From NCBI GenBank assembly GCA_007570785.1, contig ML661900.1, positions 5,104,864 through 5,168,863 on the forward strand: a stretch of DNA of 64,000 nt. The letters run 5' to 3'. Below the pieces are notes generated by a model. That model was not told the DNA's origin and searched no databases. It was given only the letters and a program-made list of their open reading frames with translations. The stretch comes from Antilocapra americana (lineage: Eukaryota > Chordata > Mammalia > Artiodactyla > Antilocapridae). Positions 46,424 through 57,979 of this stretch are shown here, in pieces (within the stretch, counting starts at the first letter, position 1; the number at the start of each line of letters is the position of its first letter). The position numbers and the translations under genes were made by a program.

Positions 46424-47708
46424 AGTCAGTTCAGTCGCTCAGTCATGTCCAACTCTTTGCGTTTCCATGGACTGCAGCATGCCAGGCTTCCTTGTCCATC
46501 ATCAACTCCCAGGGTTTGCTCAAACTCATGTCCATTGAGTTAATGATGCCATCCAACCTCTGATCCTCTGTCTTCCCCTTCTCCTCCTGCCTTCAATCTT
46601 TCCCAGCACCAGGGTCTTTTCCAATGAGTCAGTTCTTCACATCAGGTGGCCCAAGTATTGGAGCCTCAGCTTCAGCACCAGTCCTTTCAATGAATATTCA
46701 GGACTGATTTCCTTTAGGGTTGACTGGTTTGATCTCCTTGCTGTCCAAGGAACTCTCAGGAGTTTTCTCCAACACCACAGTTCAAAAGTGTCAGTTCTTT
46801 ATGACACTTCTTTATGATCCAACTCTCACATCTGTCATGACTACTGGAAAAACGATAGCTTTGACTACAGGGACTTTTGTCTACAAAGTAATGTCTCTGC
46901 TTTTTAACATGCTGCCTAGGTTTGTCATAGCTTTTCTTCCAAGGAGCAAGTGTCTTTTAATTTCATGGCCGCAGTCACCATCTGCAGTGATTCTGGAGCC
47001 CAAGAAAATAATGTCTGTCACTGTTTCCATTGTTTCCCCATATGTTTGCCATGAAGTGATGGGACCAGATGTCACAATCTTGGTTTTTTGAATGTTGAGT
47101 TTTAAGTCAGTTTTTTCACTCTACTCTTTCACTTTCATCAAAAGGCTCTTTAGTTCCTCTTCACTTTCTGCCATAAGCGTGGTGTCATCTGCATATCTGA
47201 GATTATTGATATTTCTCCTGGCAATCTTGATTCCAGCTTGTGCTTCATATGGTCCAGCATTTCATATGATGTACTCTGCATAGAGGTTAAATAAGGAAAG
47301 TGACAATATACAGCCTTGATGTACTCCTTTCCAAATTTTCATTGTTCCATGTCCGGTTCTAATTGTTGCTTCTTGATCTGCATACAGATTTGTCAGGAGG
47401 CAGGTAAGGTGGTTTGGTATTCCCATCTCTTTAAGAATTTTCCACAGTGTGTTTTGATCCACACAGTCAAAGGCTTTAGCGTAGTCAATGAAGCAGAAGT
47501 AGATTTTTTTTGGAATTCTCTTGATATTTCTATCATCCAATGGATGTTGGTAATTTGATCTCTGGTTCCTCTGCCTTTTCTAAATCCAGCTTGTACATCT
47601 GGAAGTTCTCAGTTCACTTACTGTTGAAGACTATCTTGAAGGATTTTGAGCATTACCTTGCTAGCATATGAAATGAATGCAACTGTATAGTAGTTTGAAC
47701 ATTCTTTG
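46424..47708 (-). mobile_element. BovB LINE, 3' half of ORF2
   Basis: Reverse copy of about 1.3 kb, starting CAGTCAGTTCAGTCGCTCAG. On the minus strand the part at 47540-47262 keeps the RT motif IDYAKAFDCVDQNTLWKIL and the downstream NLYADQEATIRTG. Several frameshifts and stops break the frame elsewhere. It is 5'-truncated at about 47708. Confidence 0.9.
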
Positions 47709-48660
47709 CAAGTATATAGCACAGCATTATTAACTATAGTCATCATACTATACATTAGGTCCCCAGTATTTATTCATCTTATGCATGGAAGTTTGTACTC
47801 TTTGACTATTATCTGCTCATTCCACCACCACTCCGCCCTGCTGCCCCAAGCCCTAGCAACCACCACTCTACTCTGTTTCTAGGAGTTCAACTTTAGATTC
47901 CACTCTTAAGTGATATCATATTGTATTTTTCTTTTGTTATCTCATTTAGCATAATGTCCTCAAGGTCTGTTCTTGCTGTCACAAATGGCAGGATTTTCTT
48001 CTGTCTCATAGCTAAATAATATTCCATGGTGTATTGACACATATACCACATCTTCTTCATCCATTCAGATGTTGACAGACACTTAGGTTATTATCATGTC
48101 TTGGCTATTGTGTACAACACTGCAGGAAACCTAGGGCTATAGCTGTCTATTCAAGTTCTCACTTTCATTTCCTTTGCCAAAATGTGGAAAGGCTGGATCA
48201 TATGGTAGTTCTGTTTTTAATTTGGTGAGGAACCTCTAGACTGTTTTCCGTAATGACAGCACCAATGTACATTCCCAAGAACAGTGTAGAGAATTCCCTT
48301 TTCTCCATATCCTCACCAACACTTGTTATTTCTTTTTTTATTTAAAAATTACTTCTTTTTAATTGAAGGATAATGGTTTTACAATATTGCATTGGTTTCC
48401 AACATACATCAACATGAGTCAGTCATTTGTACACATGACTGCCATTCTAACAGGTGTGAAGTGGTATCTCACTGTGATTTGTATTTGCATGTCTCTGAAG
48501 ATCAATGATGTCCAAGCACCTTCTTGAGTACCTTTTGGCCATCTGTATGTCTCCTTTGGGAAAATGTCTGCTCAGTTCTTGTGTCCATTTTTAAATTGGA
48601 TCTTTTTTTTTTTCTTTTTGTTATTGAGTTGTATGAGTTCTTTGGATATTATATACCATC
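47709..48660 (-). mobile_element. Old L1 LINE 3' part, antisense, with a small nested insert
   Basis: The text reads as the complement of the L1 ORF2 end and 3' UTR: AATATTCCATGGTGTATTGA, ATCCATTCAGATGTTGACAG, TGGATCATATGGTAGTTCTG and CATTCCCAAGAACAGTGTA. At about 48336-48440 the L1 text is interrupted by TTTTTAATTGAAGGATAATG through AACATGAGTCAGTCATTTG, which resembles a ruminant L1 3' end. It resumes at CCATTCTAACAGGTGTGAAG. Confidence 0.8.
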
Positions 48661-49010
48661 TTAACAGGGGAAGAGGAGAAAGAGCACTTAGGGGAAAACA
48701 AACAGCTTTTAGGAAAGATAAATGGGCTCTTAGGAGAATAGATGGGAGAAGTGAGAGTATTGTGATAAGATCTGTTTAGGTGAATTCTGGTCCTGGTCTC
48801 AGGTGACTGGAGTCCATCTTCTCTGGTTGTGAAACTCCCAGGAGGGAATTTATGACATTGGAATTCTTTTGGGAGGCTCTGCTTTTAGGCAGATAAGGGA
48901 AGGTTCAGAGAAAGGCCTCTTCCTGCATCTGTTGTTTCTCAAATATCTTCAGATCAAAATAATTCTTAGGACACAGTGGTAGATTTGGTACCCCTCCGTT
49001 CATTACAGAG
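48661..49010 (+). repeat. Old dispersed repeat copy related to 36271-36705
   Basis: Shares with the 36.5-kb copy GAAACTCCC, CAGATAAG, TTCCTGCATCTGTTG, TCTCAAATAT and a final TGGTAGA-like end, in order. Family unassigned. Confidence 0.55.
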
Positions 49011-49514
49011 ATGGGAGATGTAAGCTCAGGCTGGAGGGCACCTGTCAGTTTGCTAGACAACTTCCAGATTGTTCTTCCAGGCTGAGGCTGGGGCCTCTGC
49101 TCCTCATCAGAGCTTGCTCAGGACTAAGCTGCAGCCCCCACCTCTCCCGCCCGGGGCAATGGAGTGGCTGCAGGCTACACTAGGGAACTTCATCCGCTGG
49201 TGAATAACACAGAGATGGGGGAGGAGGACCTGCTGCTGGGCTGCAAAAGTCCCCAGGCCATTCCTCTACCAGTGAGGCTGACCCCTTTCCCTGCCTTCCC
49301 TATGAGGTCAAGGTCCCCAGGATAGAAAACTGGCTGCATCCCCCTCTGCAGAGCTGCCCAAACCAAGTGATGTACTAAGCACATTTGACTCATGATGGAC
49401 CATTCTTTAACACTTGTCCCCTCTCTGTGATTACACGGAAAAGATCATGAAGTGAAGTGAATGCATTCCGTAATGAGCTAACATTTGCATTTATCAAACA
49501 AAAATATTACACCT
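49011..49514. other. Intergenic sequence
   Basis: Unique, moderately GC-rich. No gene or repeat recognised. Confidence 0.4.
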
Positions 49515-49738
49515 TATGTGTGCGAATGTGCTAAGTCACTTCAGTCGTGTCCAACGCTTTGCAACCCCGTGACCTGTAACCAGCCAGGCTCCTCTGTCCA
49601 TAGGATTCTCCAAGCAAGAATACTGGAGTGGGTTGCCATTTCCTTCTCTAGGGGATCTCCCTGACCCAGGGATCGAACCCACCTATCTTGCATCTCCTGC
49701 ATTGTGTTATTTACCACTAGTACTACCTGGGAAGCCCA
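49515..49738 (-). repeat. Bov-tA/BOV-A2-type SINE
   Basis: Reverse copy from CTAAGTCACTTCAGTCGTGT to TACTACCTGGGAAGCCCA. More diverged than its neighbours. Confidence 0.9.
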
Positions 49739-49866
49739 TTACATCTCCTACTTGGCTCTAATTTCACAAATAAAACCTCCAAGCTGTCGCACAGAGTGGC
49801 AGAATCAGAGGTCATCAAGTTCCATTGCTTTGTCGTTATAGTCACTGTGCTGGCCTTGCTGATTTA

Positions 49867-50080
49867 GAGTAGTAGTAGAGTTAGTTGTTCAGTTGTGTCC
49901 AACCCTGTGACCCCATGGACTGTAGCCCACCAGGCTCCTCTGTCCTTGGGATTCTCCAGGCAAGAATACTGCAGTGGGTTGCCATTCCCTTCTCAGGGGA
50001 TCTTCCCACCCCAAGCATTGAACCTGGATTTCCTGCATTGCAGGCAGCTTTACCGTCCGAGCTACCAGGGAGGCCCTGCT
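49867..50080 (-). repeat. Bov-tA/BOV-A2-type SINE
   Basis: Reverse copy. GTTGTTCAGTTGTGTCCAAC through GAGCTACCAGGGAGGCCC. Confidence 0.92.
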
Positions 50081-50227
50081 GATTCAGAAGCCACTGTTTA
50101 AACACAGGACTATGTTCCCTCAGGACTAGAGATGAGGTGAGCCAGTTAGGAATGACAAAGGAAACTGTGCTGGAAGCTTGGTGGGTGTGTGTAACAGGGA
50201 ATTCTCTGAGTGAGCTTCTCAGTAGAA

Positions 50228-50417
50228 CAAAGGTGAAAGTGAGAGTTGCTCAGTGGAGTCCTACTCTTTGCGACCCCATGGACCATACAGTCCATGGAAT
50301 TCTCTAGGCCAGAATACTGGAGTGGTAGCCTTTCCCTTCTCCAGGGGATCTTTCCAACCCGGGAATCGAACCCAAGTCTCCCACACTGCAGGCGGATTCT
50401 TTTACCAACTGAGCCAC
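50228..50417 (-). repeat. Bov-tA/BOV-A2-type SINE
   Basis: Reverse copy from GTGAAAGTGAGAGTTGCTCA to CCAACTGAGCCACA. It abuts the 3' end of a BovB copy. Confidence 0.92.
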
Positions 50418-51380
50418 AGTTCAGTTCAGTTCAGTAGCTTAGTCGTGTCCGACTCTTTACAACCCCGAACTGCAGCATGCCAACCTCCCTGTCCATCACA
50501 AACTCCCAGAGTTTACTCAAACTCGTGTCCATTGAGTCAGTGATGCTATCCAACCATCTCATCCTCTGTCCCCTTTTCCTCCTGCCTTCAATCTTTCCCA
50601 GCATCAAGGTCTTTTCAAAGGAGTCAGCTCTTTGCATCAGGTGGCTAAAGTATTGGAGTTTCAGTTTCAACATCAGTCCTTCCAGTGAACATTCAGGACT
50701 GATCTCCTTTAGGATGGACTGATTGGATCTCCTTGCAGTGCAAGGGACTCTCAAGAGTCTTCCTCAACACCACAGTTCAAAGCATCAATTCTTCGGTGCT
50801 CAGCTCTCTTCATAGCCCAACTCTCACATCCATACATGACCACTGGAAAAATCATAGCCCTGACTAGATGGACCTTTGTTGGCAAAGTAATGTCTCTGCT
50901 TTTTAATATGCTGTCTAGGTTGGTCATAACTTTTCTTCCAAAGAGTAAGCGTCTTTTAATTTCATGGCTGTAGTCACCATCTGCAGTGACTTTGGAGCCC
51001 CCAAAAATAAAGTCTGCCACTGTTTCCACTGTTTCTCCATCTATTTGCCATGAAGTGACAATGGCAACCCACTCCAGTACTCTTGCCTGGAAAATCCCAT
51101 GGATGGAGAAGCCTGGTGGGCTGTAGTCCATGGGGTCCTTAAGAGTCGGACACGACTGAGCGACTTCACTTTCACTTTTCACTTTCATGCATTGGAGAAG
51201 GAAATGGCAACCCACTCCAGTGTTCTTGCCTGGAGAATCCCAGGGACAGGGGAGCCTGGTGGGCTGCCGTCTATGGGGTCACACAGAGTCAGACACAACT
51301 GAAACAACTTAGCAGCAGCAGCAGCAGAAGGGACCAGATGCCATGATCTTTGTTTTCTGAATGTTGAGCTTTAAGCCAAG
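50418..51380 (-). mobile_element. BovB LINE 3' part, interrupted by a SINE
   Basis: Reverse copy starting with the BovB tail GTTCAGTTCAGTTCAGTAGC. The ORF2 end is recognisable on the minus strand ([20 protein letters not shown]). The text TTTGCCATGAAGTGACA breaks at 51058 and resumes at about 51331 with GGGACCAGATGCCATGATCT, around a sense SINE. Confidence 0.9.
51059..51330 (+). repeat. Bov-tA/BOV-A2-type SINE (partial dimer) nested in BovB
   Basis: Sense. Two A-type units follow each other (51059-51187 and 51193-51310), each with the CAACCCACTCCAGT block. A short (AGC)n run then ends the element. Confidence 0.88.
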
Positions 51381-52755
51381 GGGAGGCCCAAGAATTTTGT
51401 TCAGTAGAACAAAACACTTATTAATGAATATGCAGTAAAAGGTGCTAATTTGAAGCTTATTTTACTTATTACAAAAAATTTAACAGTAACTGAAACAATT
51501 ATTTAAGACTTCAACCAATAAAAGACTTTCAGAGTGAAGTATTTTGTCACTGACAGAGTTTAGAACTGCTGGCACATGGCGAGAAGACTTTATTCTGTTT
51601 CTGTTTTAATATTCTCTACACATACCCCTCGCACTGCCTACACTTGGAGTATACGGCTCCCACCGTCCTGACCTTTGCACATCACTAACACAAGCTGTCC
51701 CATCCTCATGACCACCCTCAGGCCCGTCACCTGTCAGCCCTGAGCTGGGCTGACTGGTCACATTGCTGGGATAGTAGGCCCCAGGGCCAAGACTGCTTTT
51801 AGCTTTCTCTGGCCTCCAAGACCTCCCCCTTCCCTAGGCCTCAATTCACTTGAAACAAGCTTTTAGCAATGATTCAAGTGGGGAAACCTGAGGCTGCAAG
51901 CGGGAAGGAACTTCTCCTGGGGGTGAAGCTGAGGACAGGACCCTGACCCAGCTCCCAGCCCCTTTGGTGGTGGCTCAGCCTCAGCTTGGCTTCCCTGTGA
52001 CAGTCAGGCAAGAGGAAGGGGAAGAGAGGTCCTGGGACTGGCTGGGGCACTGCAGGGTTGATTTTCATCTTATCTGAATAGGTCCCTGGATGTCACACCC
52101 AGAGCAGGTCCACCTATAGGCTCCCAGGGCTCAGGAAGATCCCTTCTGGCACCCACCACTTCCCCTGTGCAGTGTCACTGAACCCCGTTCCCTATCAGTG
52201 CCCATCCAGGACACAGCCTCACCCTTCCTGAGCCTGGCTGTGAAGCAGTAAAAGGTGCTAATTTGGGAGCAGCACGGGAGGGGCAAGGGAGAGGCAAGGT
52301 CTCTTGGTCCATCCCTAGACACTCCACCTGAGCAACAAGTCTGGGTCTTCAGAAGGGAAGCCATCACTCACCTGAATCCAAGAAGCACTGAACACAGGTG
52401 GCCTGTGGATGTCAGTCCTGCTTTTATCTGTCTGTGAGAGTGAACTGAGTCAGGTGACAGGAGCTGGGACAAAAGCAGAGCTGGGAAAGGAAGCTAAAGA
52501 CCAACTACTGATGCCCAGAGGAGAAGCCTGTTCTGAGAGTGGGATATCCAGGCAACGCCCATCCCTCTAGCCCCCAGCTTTTGCTCAGACAGGTCAGCTG
52601 GATTTGGAGAGGAGATACCGTTCCTGGCCATGCTCCCAGATAAGAATCTGGTCCCAGCACCTGGGATCCTTCTCGGGGGCCTTCAGAAAACCATCACAAC
52701 TCTGCTAATGGGCCACCCTCTACTCTACTTCTCTAGTGACAGAAAGCTCATTAGC
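51381..52755. other. Intergenic sequence
   Basis: Unique sequence with no gene recognised. The last bases, TCATTAGC at 52748-52755, recur at 53278-53285 (see the LTR that follows). Confidence 0.4.
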
Positions 52756-53277
52756 TTCCCCAAAGCTTGATCATAGCCCCTAGAGAAACTTCACAGGGCC
52801 TGCTGGGCCTTTCAGACAAGGGGAGGAAAGGGAGAGAATGTAGAAAAAAGGGAGGAGCAGACAAGAAGCAGTAGTGCAGTCTTGGGGCAGGGTCCTGGTT
52901 TTACCTCAAGGGATACACAGAAAAATATATCTGAGCTCTTTTTCAGAACTAAAGCCCCCAACAAATGGAAGATGTTAGCCCTCCTTCCTTCCACAGAAGC
53001 TCATCAGGAGCCCACTTGAGGCCAGATTAAAGGAGCTTTAACCTGTGTGGCTTCACACACCCTAATCCTTATCAGCAGCCCTTCCCTTGAACCATTACTA
53101 TAAAACTCCTTACTATAAAAATCTTCCAGTGTTGGGACACACAGTTTTTGAGGGCATGGATTGCATTGCTGTCCCCTTTGCCTGGCAAAGCAATAAAGCT
53201 ATTCTTTTCTACTTCACTCAAGAGTCTGTCTCTGAGATTTGATTCAGCACTGGTACACAGAAGTCAAGTTTCTGGCA
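52756..53277 (+). mobile_element. Probable ERV LTR, sense
   Basis: The right half has clear LTR order: ACTATAAAACTCCTTACTAT (TATA-type), GTTGGGACACACAGTTTTTG, GCAATAAAGCTATTCTTTTC (poly(A) signal), TTGATTCAGCACTGG and a terminal TCTGGCA. An 8-bp repeat TCATTAGC brackets 52756-53277. The left end does not begin with TG, so the 5' limit is unsure. Confidence 0.6.
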
Positions 53278-53285
53278 TCATTAGC

Positions 53286-53485
53286 TCTGCTGAGAAAAGG
53301 TTCTTTTTGAGCTGAAACTTCTCTCCCTGGAACTCACCCCATTGGCTGACATGGCCCCAAACAAAACAGAAAACTTTTCCCTTTTTCCCTTCTAGTTTCT
53401 TGGCTGTGTTAATCAGTAAATTGACATAGGGTAGATTAATAGGAGAAAAACAAAATTTCATACATATGAGAGACTCATAAAAATA
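53286..53485. repeat. Old repeat flank with target site AATA
   Basis: 53410-53460 resembles 36278-36320 (TTGACA, AGATTAA, GGAGAAAAACAAA versus AGAAGGAAAAAG). The last four bases, AATA at 53482-53485, are the left target-site copy of the following LTR. Confidence 0.4.
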
Positions 53486-54230
53486 TGAGAAATGGAATAT
53501 TTCCTATTGTATCAGTAAACAAGGATGTCACAGTCATGCCATTGTAGCCACCATGAATGGTGAGCGGGTGAGGCCCGAGGGAGCTCAGGAAGGAAAGACT
53601 ATCTGCCATCTAGCAGCCATTAGACTGCAGCCACTCCCTATGGTGAGCCCCAAGGAAACCCAGGATGTGAAAACACAGGATACTTCCCCCAGATAACGGA
53701 GGTGCAGATCAAAGAAATAATTTCAGTGAGCCTGGACTCTTGCATTTTCCCACACATAGAAATGCACTAAATTCCGTAACTTGGGGTATCTGGTTTTCTT
53801 TAATTTACAAAAAACTTGATGTTCTGACTACCTGCCCCTTGTTACAAAGCTTCTATATAACCTTGCTCCTCTCCACCTGCCACCCACCCTCCTAGGAGCA
53901 GTTCTATTAGGGTTACTTGAGATGCTAGCTCTCAGGCTTCAGTCCTAAAATTTTCTACTGAATAAAGCATAACTCTCAATTTTTAGGGCTTTCCTGGTGA
54001 CTTAGTGGTAAAGAATTCACCAATCAATGCAGGAGACCGAACAGGTTCGGTCCCTCGTTCGGGAAGTTTCTCTGGAGAAGGAAATGGCAACCTACTCCAG
54101 TATTCTAGCCTCGGTAATCCCATGGACAGAGGAGCCTGGTGGGCTACAGTCCACAGGGTCACAGGAGAGTCAGACACAATTTAGTGACTAAACAATTCAA
54201 ATTTTAGATTGTGTATTTTTTCAGTCAACA
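53486..54230 (+). mobile_element. Class I-type solo LTR, sense, interrupted by a SINE
   Basis: Runs from TGAGAAATGGAATATTTCC to TTTTTTCAGTCAACA. Perfect 4-bp flanks AATA (53482-53485, 54231-54234) fit a gammaretrovirus-like (class I) element. CTTCTATATAACCTTGCTCC is a TATA-type site and CTGAATAAAGCATAACTC holds the poly(A) signal. A SINE is inserted at about 53987-54198. Without it the LTR is about 530 bp, the same as its antisense relative at 56727-57253. Confidence 0.85.
53987..54198 (+). repeat. Bov-tA/BOV-A2-type SINE nested in an LTR
   Basis: Sense copy from GGCTTTCCTGGTGACTTAGT to GTCAGACACAATTTAGTGAC. The LTR text AATTTTTAG (53978-53986) is repeated as AAATTTTAG (54199-54207), the target-site duplication with one change. 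Confidence 0.9.
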
Positions 54231-54234
54231 AATA

Positions 54235-55255
54235 TGAGGCTCCCAAGGGCAGTCAGGAATAACTACAGTTTACATACATACCATTCCAAGCTAAGGAGAA
54301 GAGGATAGTGGTCAGGGGCTTCAAAGGAAAGAAAGAAAATTCATAGGAAGATGGGAACAGCAGATGTTTGGTAAAGAAATGCTTGTCATACCCTGCAAAT
54401 AAATCTTCCTGATATGAAAAGTTATCTCTTCTTGGTTCAGGCCCCTCTCTAAATTCCCTTAGGCCATTGCAAGGGGAGATAAAAAGCTCTTCCTGAGCCC
54501 ACCGAGGGGGCCCCATTGTATTCAGTTCAAAGTAATCCACACGTGACAGCGGCACCTTCTGGCATGGCATATCCTCCTCTGGTCACTGCCAAAGGTGTGT
54601 ATGTGGCGGGGGTTATGGTGCCTGCCACCAGTTCTGATTTATGATCAGTTCCCTCCAGCCTCCCCAGGCCACTACCTTCTCAGCCAGTCTCTAAAGTCTG
54701 TTCTGTTTTTTTATCACCTCATACCCTCTGGGGGGCATAAGTCACTAGAGAGCCACAAGACAAGGCTAGGGGCCTGCCTATCTCATACGCATCATGTCAG
54801 AAGCCTCCTGGGTTCCCCAGCCCTGGGGGAGGTGGGAGGAGAAATATGGGAGGCAGGATGTTTGGAGTCACTTCACACTCTGGGAGGTGAGGCTCAGAAC
54901 CACGAGTCAACTCTCGTCTTCATTTTCACCTTTCCCAAAGAGAAGTGAGGAAACACCTTCGGAAAACAATGTCCTGCCAGCCAGTTGCCACTGGTAGTGT
55001 TTGTCCAGTGAGCTCAGGACTCCCAGACACGCAGGGAATGCAGAAGACCCAGCCTGGAATAATCTGGGGGCACCTCCACGCACACAAGTATACATCTCCC
55101 AGAGCTGGCTCAGCACCACTCAGCACGGGAGGATGTTCACCCCGCACTCGCTTTACCCCTCATCCTGCCCACATGGGCCTGTGGACCACCTCTACCCAAC
55201 CACAGAGAGGTCAGTGAGCAGAGGCACACTCTCCTCTAGCTAGACTTAAAAGCAT
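54235..55255. other. Intergenic sequence
   Basis: Unique sequence, no gene or repeat recognised. Open frames here are short and show no domain. Confidence 0.4.
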
Positions 55256-55397
55256 TTATTTGGCTTTTTTTTTTTTTTTGGCCACACTGTGTGACTTGAG
55301 AGATCTTAGTTTTCCAAGCAGGGATCAAACGTGGGCCACAGCACTGAAAGTGTGAAAGCACCAAGTCGTAACCACTAGACCACCAGGGAATTCCCAA
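55256..55397 (-). repeat. CHR-type cetartiodactyl SINE
   Basis: Reverse copy: oligo-T of about 17, GGCCACACTGTGTGACTTG, GTTTTCCAAGCAGGGATCAA, AACCACTAGACCACCAGGGA. Confidence 0.88.
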
Positions 55398-56184
55398 GAA
55401 AACACGCCCTGAAGCCACCAACAGTGATCTAGACACAGAGGGGTTTCAGGTTCTGGATGAGCTTTGAAAGCAGGAGGGATGTCCAAAGGGTTAGGCAAGA
55501 TAAAGTTCCCTGCAGAGTGAGGAACAAGCAGGGCTGAGAGGTTCTGAGGCCTAGGCATGGAGACGGAGGCACATGCCTACCACCACCACTGCTTGCGACA
55601 CAGCTGGATCTTTACTGCCTTGTCTCCTGGCCTCACAACAGTCCCCTTTCCACAGCTAACCTATCAGAGATCTGGAGTTTAAACCTTCTGCTTCAGCCTA
55701 CCTTTCCCTAGAGTCTTTTAGACCTCTCTGGGAAGGGCCAGGTAGTCCCCAGCATAGGTTGTGGTGAAGGTCAAGTTCAGTTCAGGGTGCTGAGTTTCAC
55801 ATCAGCATTTTGTCCCCACTCACTGGCTGCTTGATTCCCTCTGATGGCAGGTCACTCCAAGTTTCTTTCAATGTGGTTTTCAGTTCCTGGGGTGGTGTGG
55901 GGGGTTCCCCTCTGATTCTTGATCCTGACATAGATCTCACAGTGCCACCAACCTCAGACCCCTTCTTCCCTCTTCCAGCCGCCCCTCCAAGAGGGGTTGG
56001 GGGCAGACTCAGGATTAACAGCTTTTAGGGCACATTTGATAAGATTTGATTTCAGATCCCAGGGGCCTGAACACCCCCAGCAGGGGCTCCAGTAAGGCAA
56101 GTGAGGCACCTTGTGGGCAAAAGTTCAGGAGGCTCTCACCCTTAGGATCTTGCCAGGACAGGGTCAGCACCTAAGAGTGAGTGT
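55398..56184. other. Intergenic sequence
   Basis: Unique sequence without recognised feature. Confidence 0.4.
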
Positions 56185-56726
56185 CTCTTCAAAACATTCT
56201 CCAACAAAAATTGTATCAATGTTTTCTTAAGTCAGTCTCCCAGGCAATAGAAATAAAAACAAAAATAAACAAATGAGACCTAATCAAGCTTACAAGCTTT
56301 TGTAGAGTGAAGAAGACAATTTAAAAAATGAAAAGACAACCTACAAATGGGAGAAAATAATTGCAGATGATGCAACCAACAAGGGCTTAATCTCCAAAAT
56401 ATACAAACAGCTCATACAACTCAACAACAAAAAGACAATCTAATAAAAAAAAATGGGCAAAGTAGGCGTACAGATGGCCAGTGGGCATGTGAAAAGATGC
56501 TCACCATCACTAATTATTAGAGAAATGTAAATGAAAACTACACTGAGGTAGCCTCTCACACTGGTCCGAATGGCCATCATTAAAGTCTACAAATAACAAA
56601 TGTTGGATGGAGAAGGTGTGGAGAAAAGGGAACCCTCTTACATGGTTGGTGGGAATTTAAGTTGATGCAGCCACTATGGAAAACAGCATTGAGTTTACTC
56701 AGAAAACTAAAAATAGAATTACCATA

Positions 56727-57253
56727 TGTCAACTGAAAAAATACACGCAACCTAAAAGTTGAGAGCTATGTTTTATTTGGCAGTAAATTTTAGGACTTAA
56801 GCCCAGAAGGCAGCATCTCAAGTAACCCTGAGAGAACTGCTCTGAGGAGGGGGGTAGGGGGATGAGCCAGGTAATATAGAGACTTTGCAACAAAGGGCAG
56901 GTAGTCTGAATGTTAAAACTTTTTTGTAAATGAAAGAAAACCAGATATCCCAGGTTAAAGAATTTAGTGCCTTTCTTTGTATGGGAAGATGCAAGAATCT
57001 GGGCTTACTGAAGTAATTCCTTTGATATGCACCTCAGCTATCTGGGGCCAGTATCCTGTGTTTTTTACATTCTGAGCTTCCTTAGGGCTCACTGTAGGGA
57101 GTGGATGTGCTTTGATGACTGCTAGATGGCAGGTATTTTATCCCTCCTGAGTTCCCTCAGGGCTCACCAGCTCACTGTCAATGGTGGCTGCAATTGCTGA
57201 TTATTGTGATATTCTTTGTTTACTTATATGGCAAGAGATATTCCATTTTTTCA
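56727..57253 (-). mobile_element. Class I-type solo LTR, antisense, inside L1
   Basis: Complement of the same family as 53486-54230. It starts TGTCAACTGAAAAAATACAC, has the reversed poly(A) signal GTTTTATTTGGCAG, and ends TTCCATTTTTTCA. Length 527 bp matches the relative after its SINE is removed. Flanking 4-bp sequences are not a clear match. Confidence 0.82.
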
Positions 57254-57495
57254 TGTATGTTACAGCAGTCTCACTCCTGGGAATATACCATATAAACCTA
57301 TAATTCAGAAACTATAATTCAAAAAGATACATGCATCCCTTTGTGCACAGAAGCACTAATCACAATAGCCAGGATACGGAAACAACCTAAATGTCCATCG
57401 ACAGATAAACAGATAAAGAGATACAGTACATATATACAGTGGAATATTACTCAGCCATAAAAAGAACAAAATAATGCCATTTGCAGCAATGGATG

Positions 57496-57979
57496 TGTTG
57501 CAGGAAGGGGGACCCCTTCCAGGGCCCAAAACTGGGCTCTTGTCTAACATTCGGAAATGAATTGTCCGAGGAGACACATGTGCTGACAAAGCAAGAGATT
57601 TTATTGAGAAAGGGCACCTGAGTGGAGAGCAGTAGGGTAAGGGAACCCAGGAGAACTGCTCTGCCAAGTGGCTCACAGTCTCAGGTTTTATGGTGATGGG
57701 ATTAGTTTCCAGGTGGTCTTTGGCCAATCATTCTAATTCAGAGTTTTTCCTGGTGACGCATGCATCACTCAACCAAGATGGATGATAGCGAGAGGGATTC
57801 TGGAAAGTGGACCGACACGCAATGTCTCCTTTAGACCTTTCCTGAACTCTTCCAGTTGGTGGTTGCTTATTAGTTCCATATTCCTTATGAGGGTCTCCTG
57901 TCATAAAACAACTCATGCAAATGTTTACCATGGTGCCTGGCCAGGGTGGGCAGTTTCAATCAGTGTGCTTCCCCTAACA
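57496..57979 (-). mobile_element. Second solo LTR, antisense, inside the same L1
   Basis: TGTTGCAGGAAG at one end and CTTCCCCTAACA at the other are inverted ends. Flanks are GATG (57492-57495) and GAAG (57980-57983). When one copy is removed the L1 reads ATGGATGGACTGAGAGATTC, as expected. GATTTTATTGAG near 57597 is the reversed poly(A) signal. On the minus strand it begins TGTTAGGGGAAGCACACTGA, which I recall from abundant bovine LTRs. Confidence 0.82.

Noticed and set aside
46720..47540. Frames with RT motifs on the minus strand
   Set aside because: They are fragments of one frameshifted BovB ORF2, not genes.
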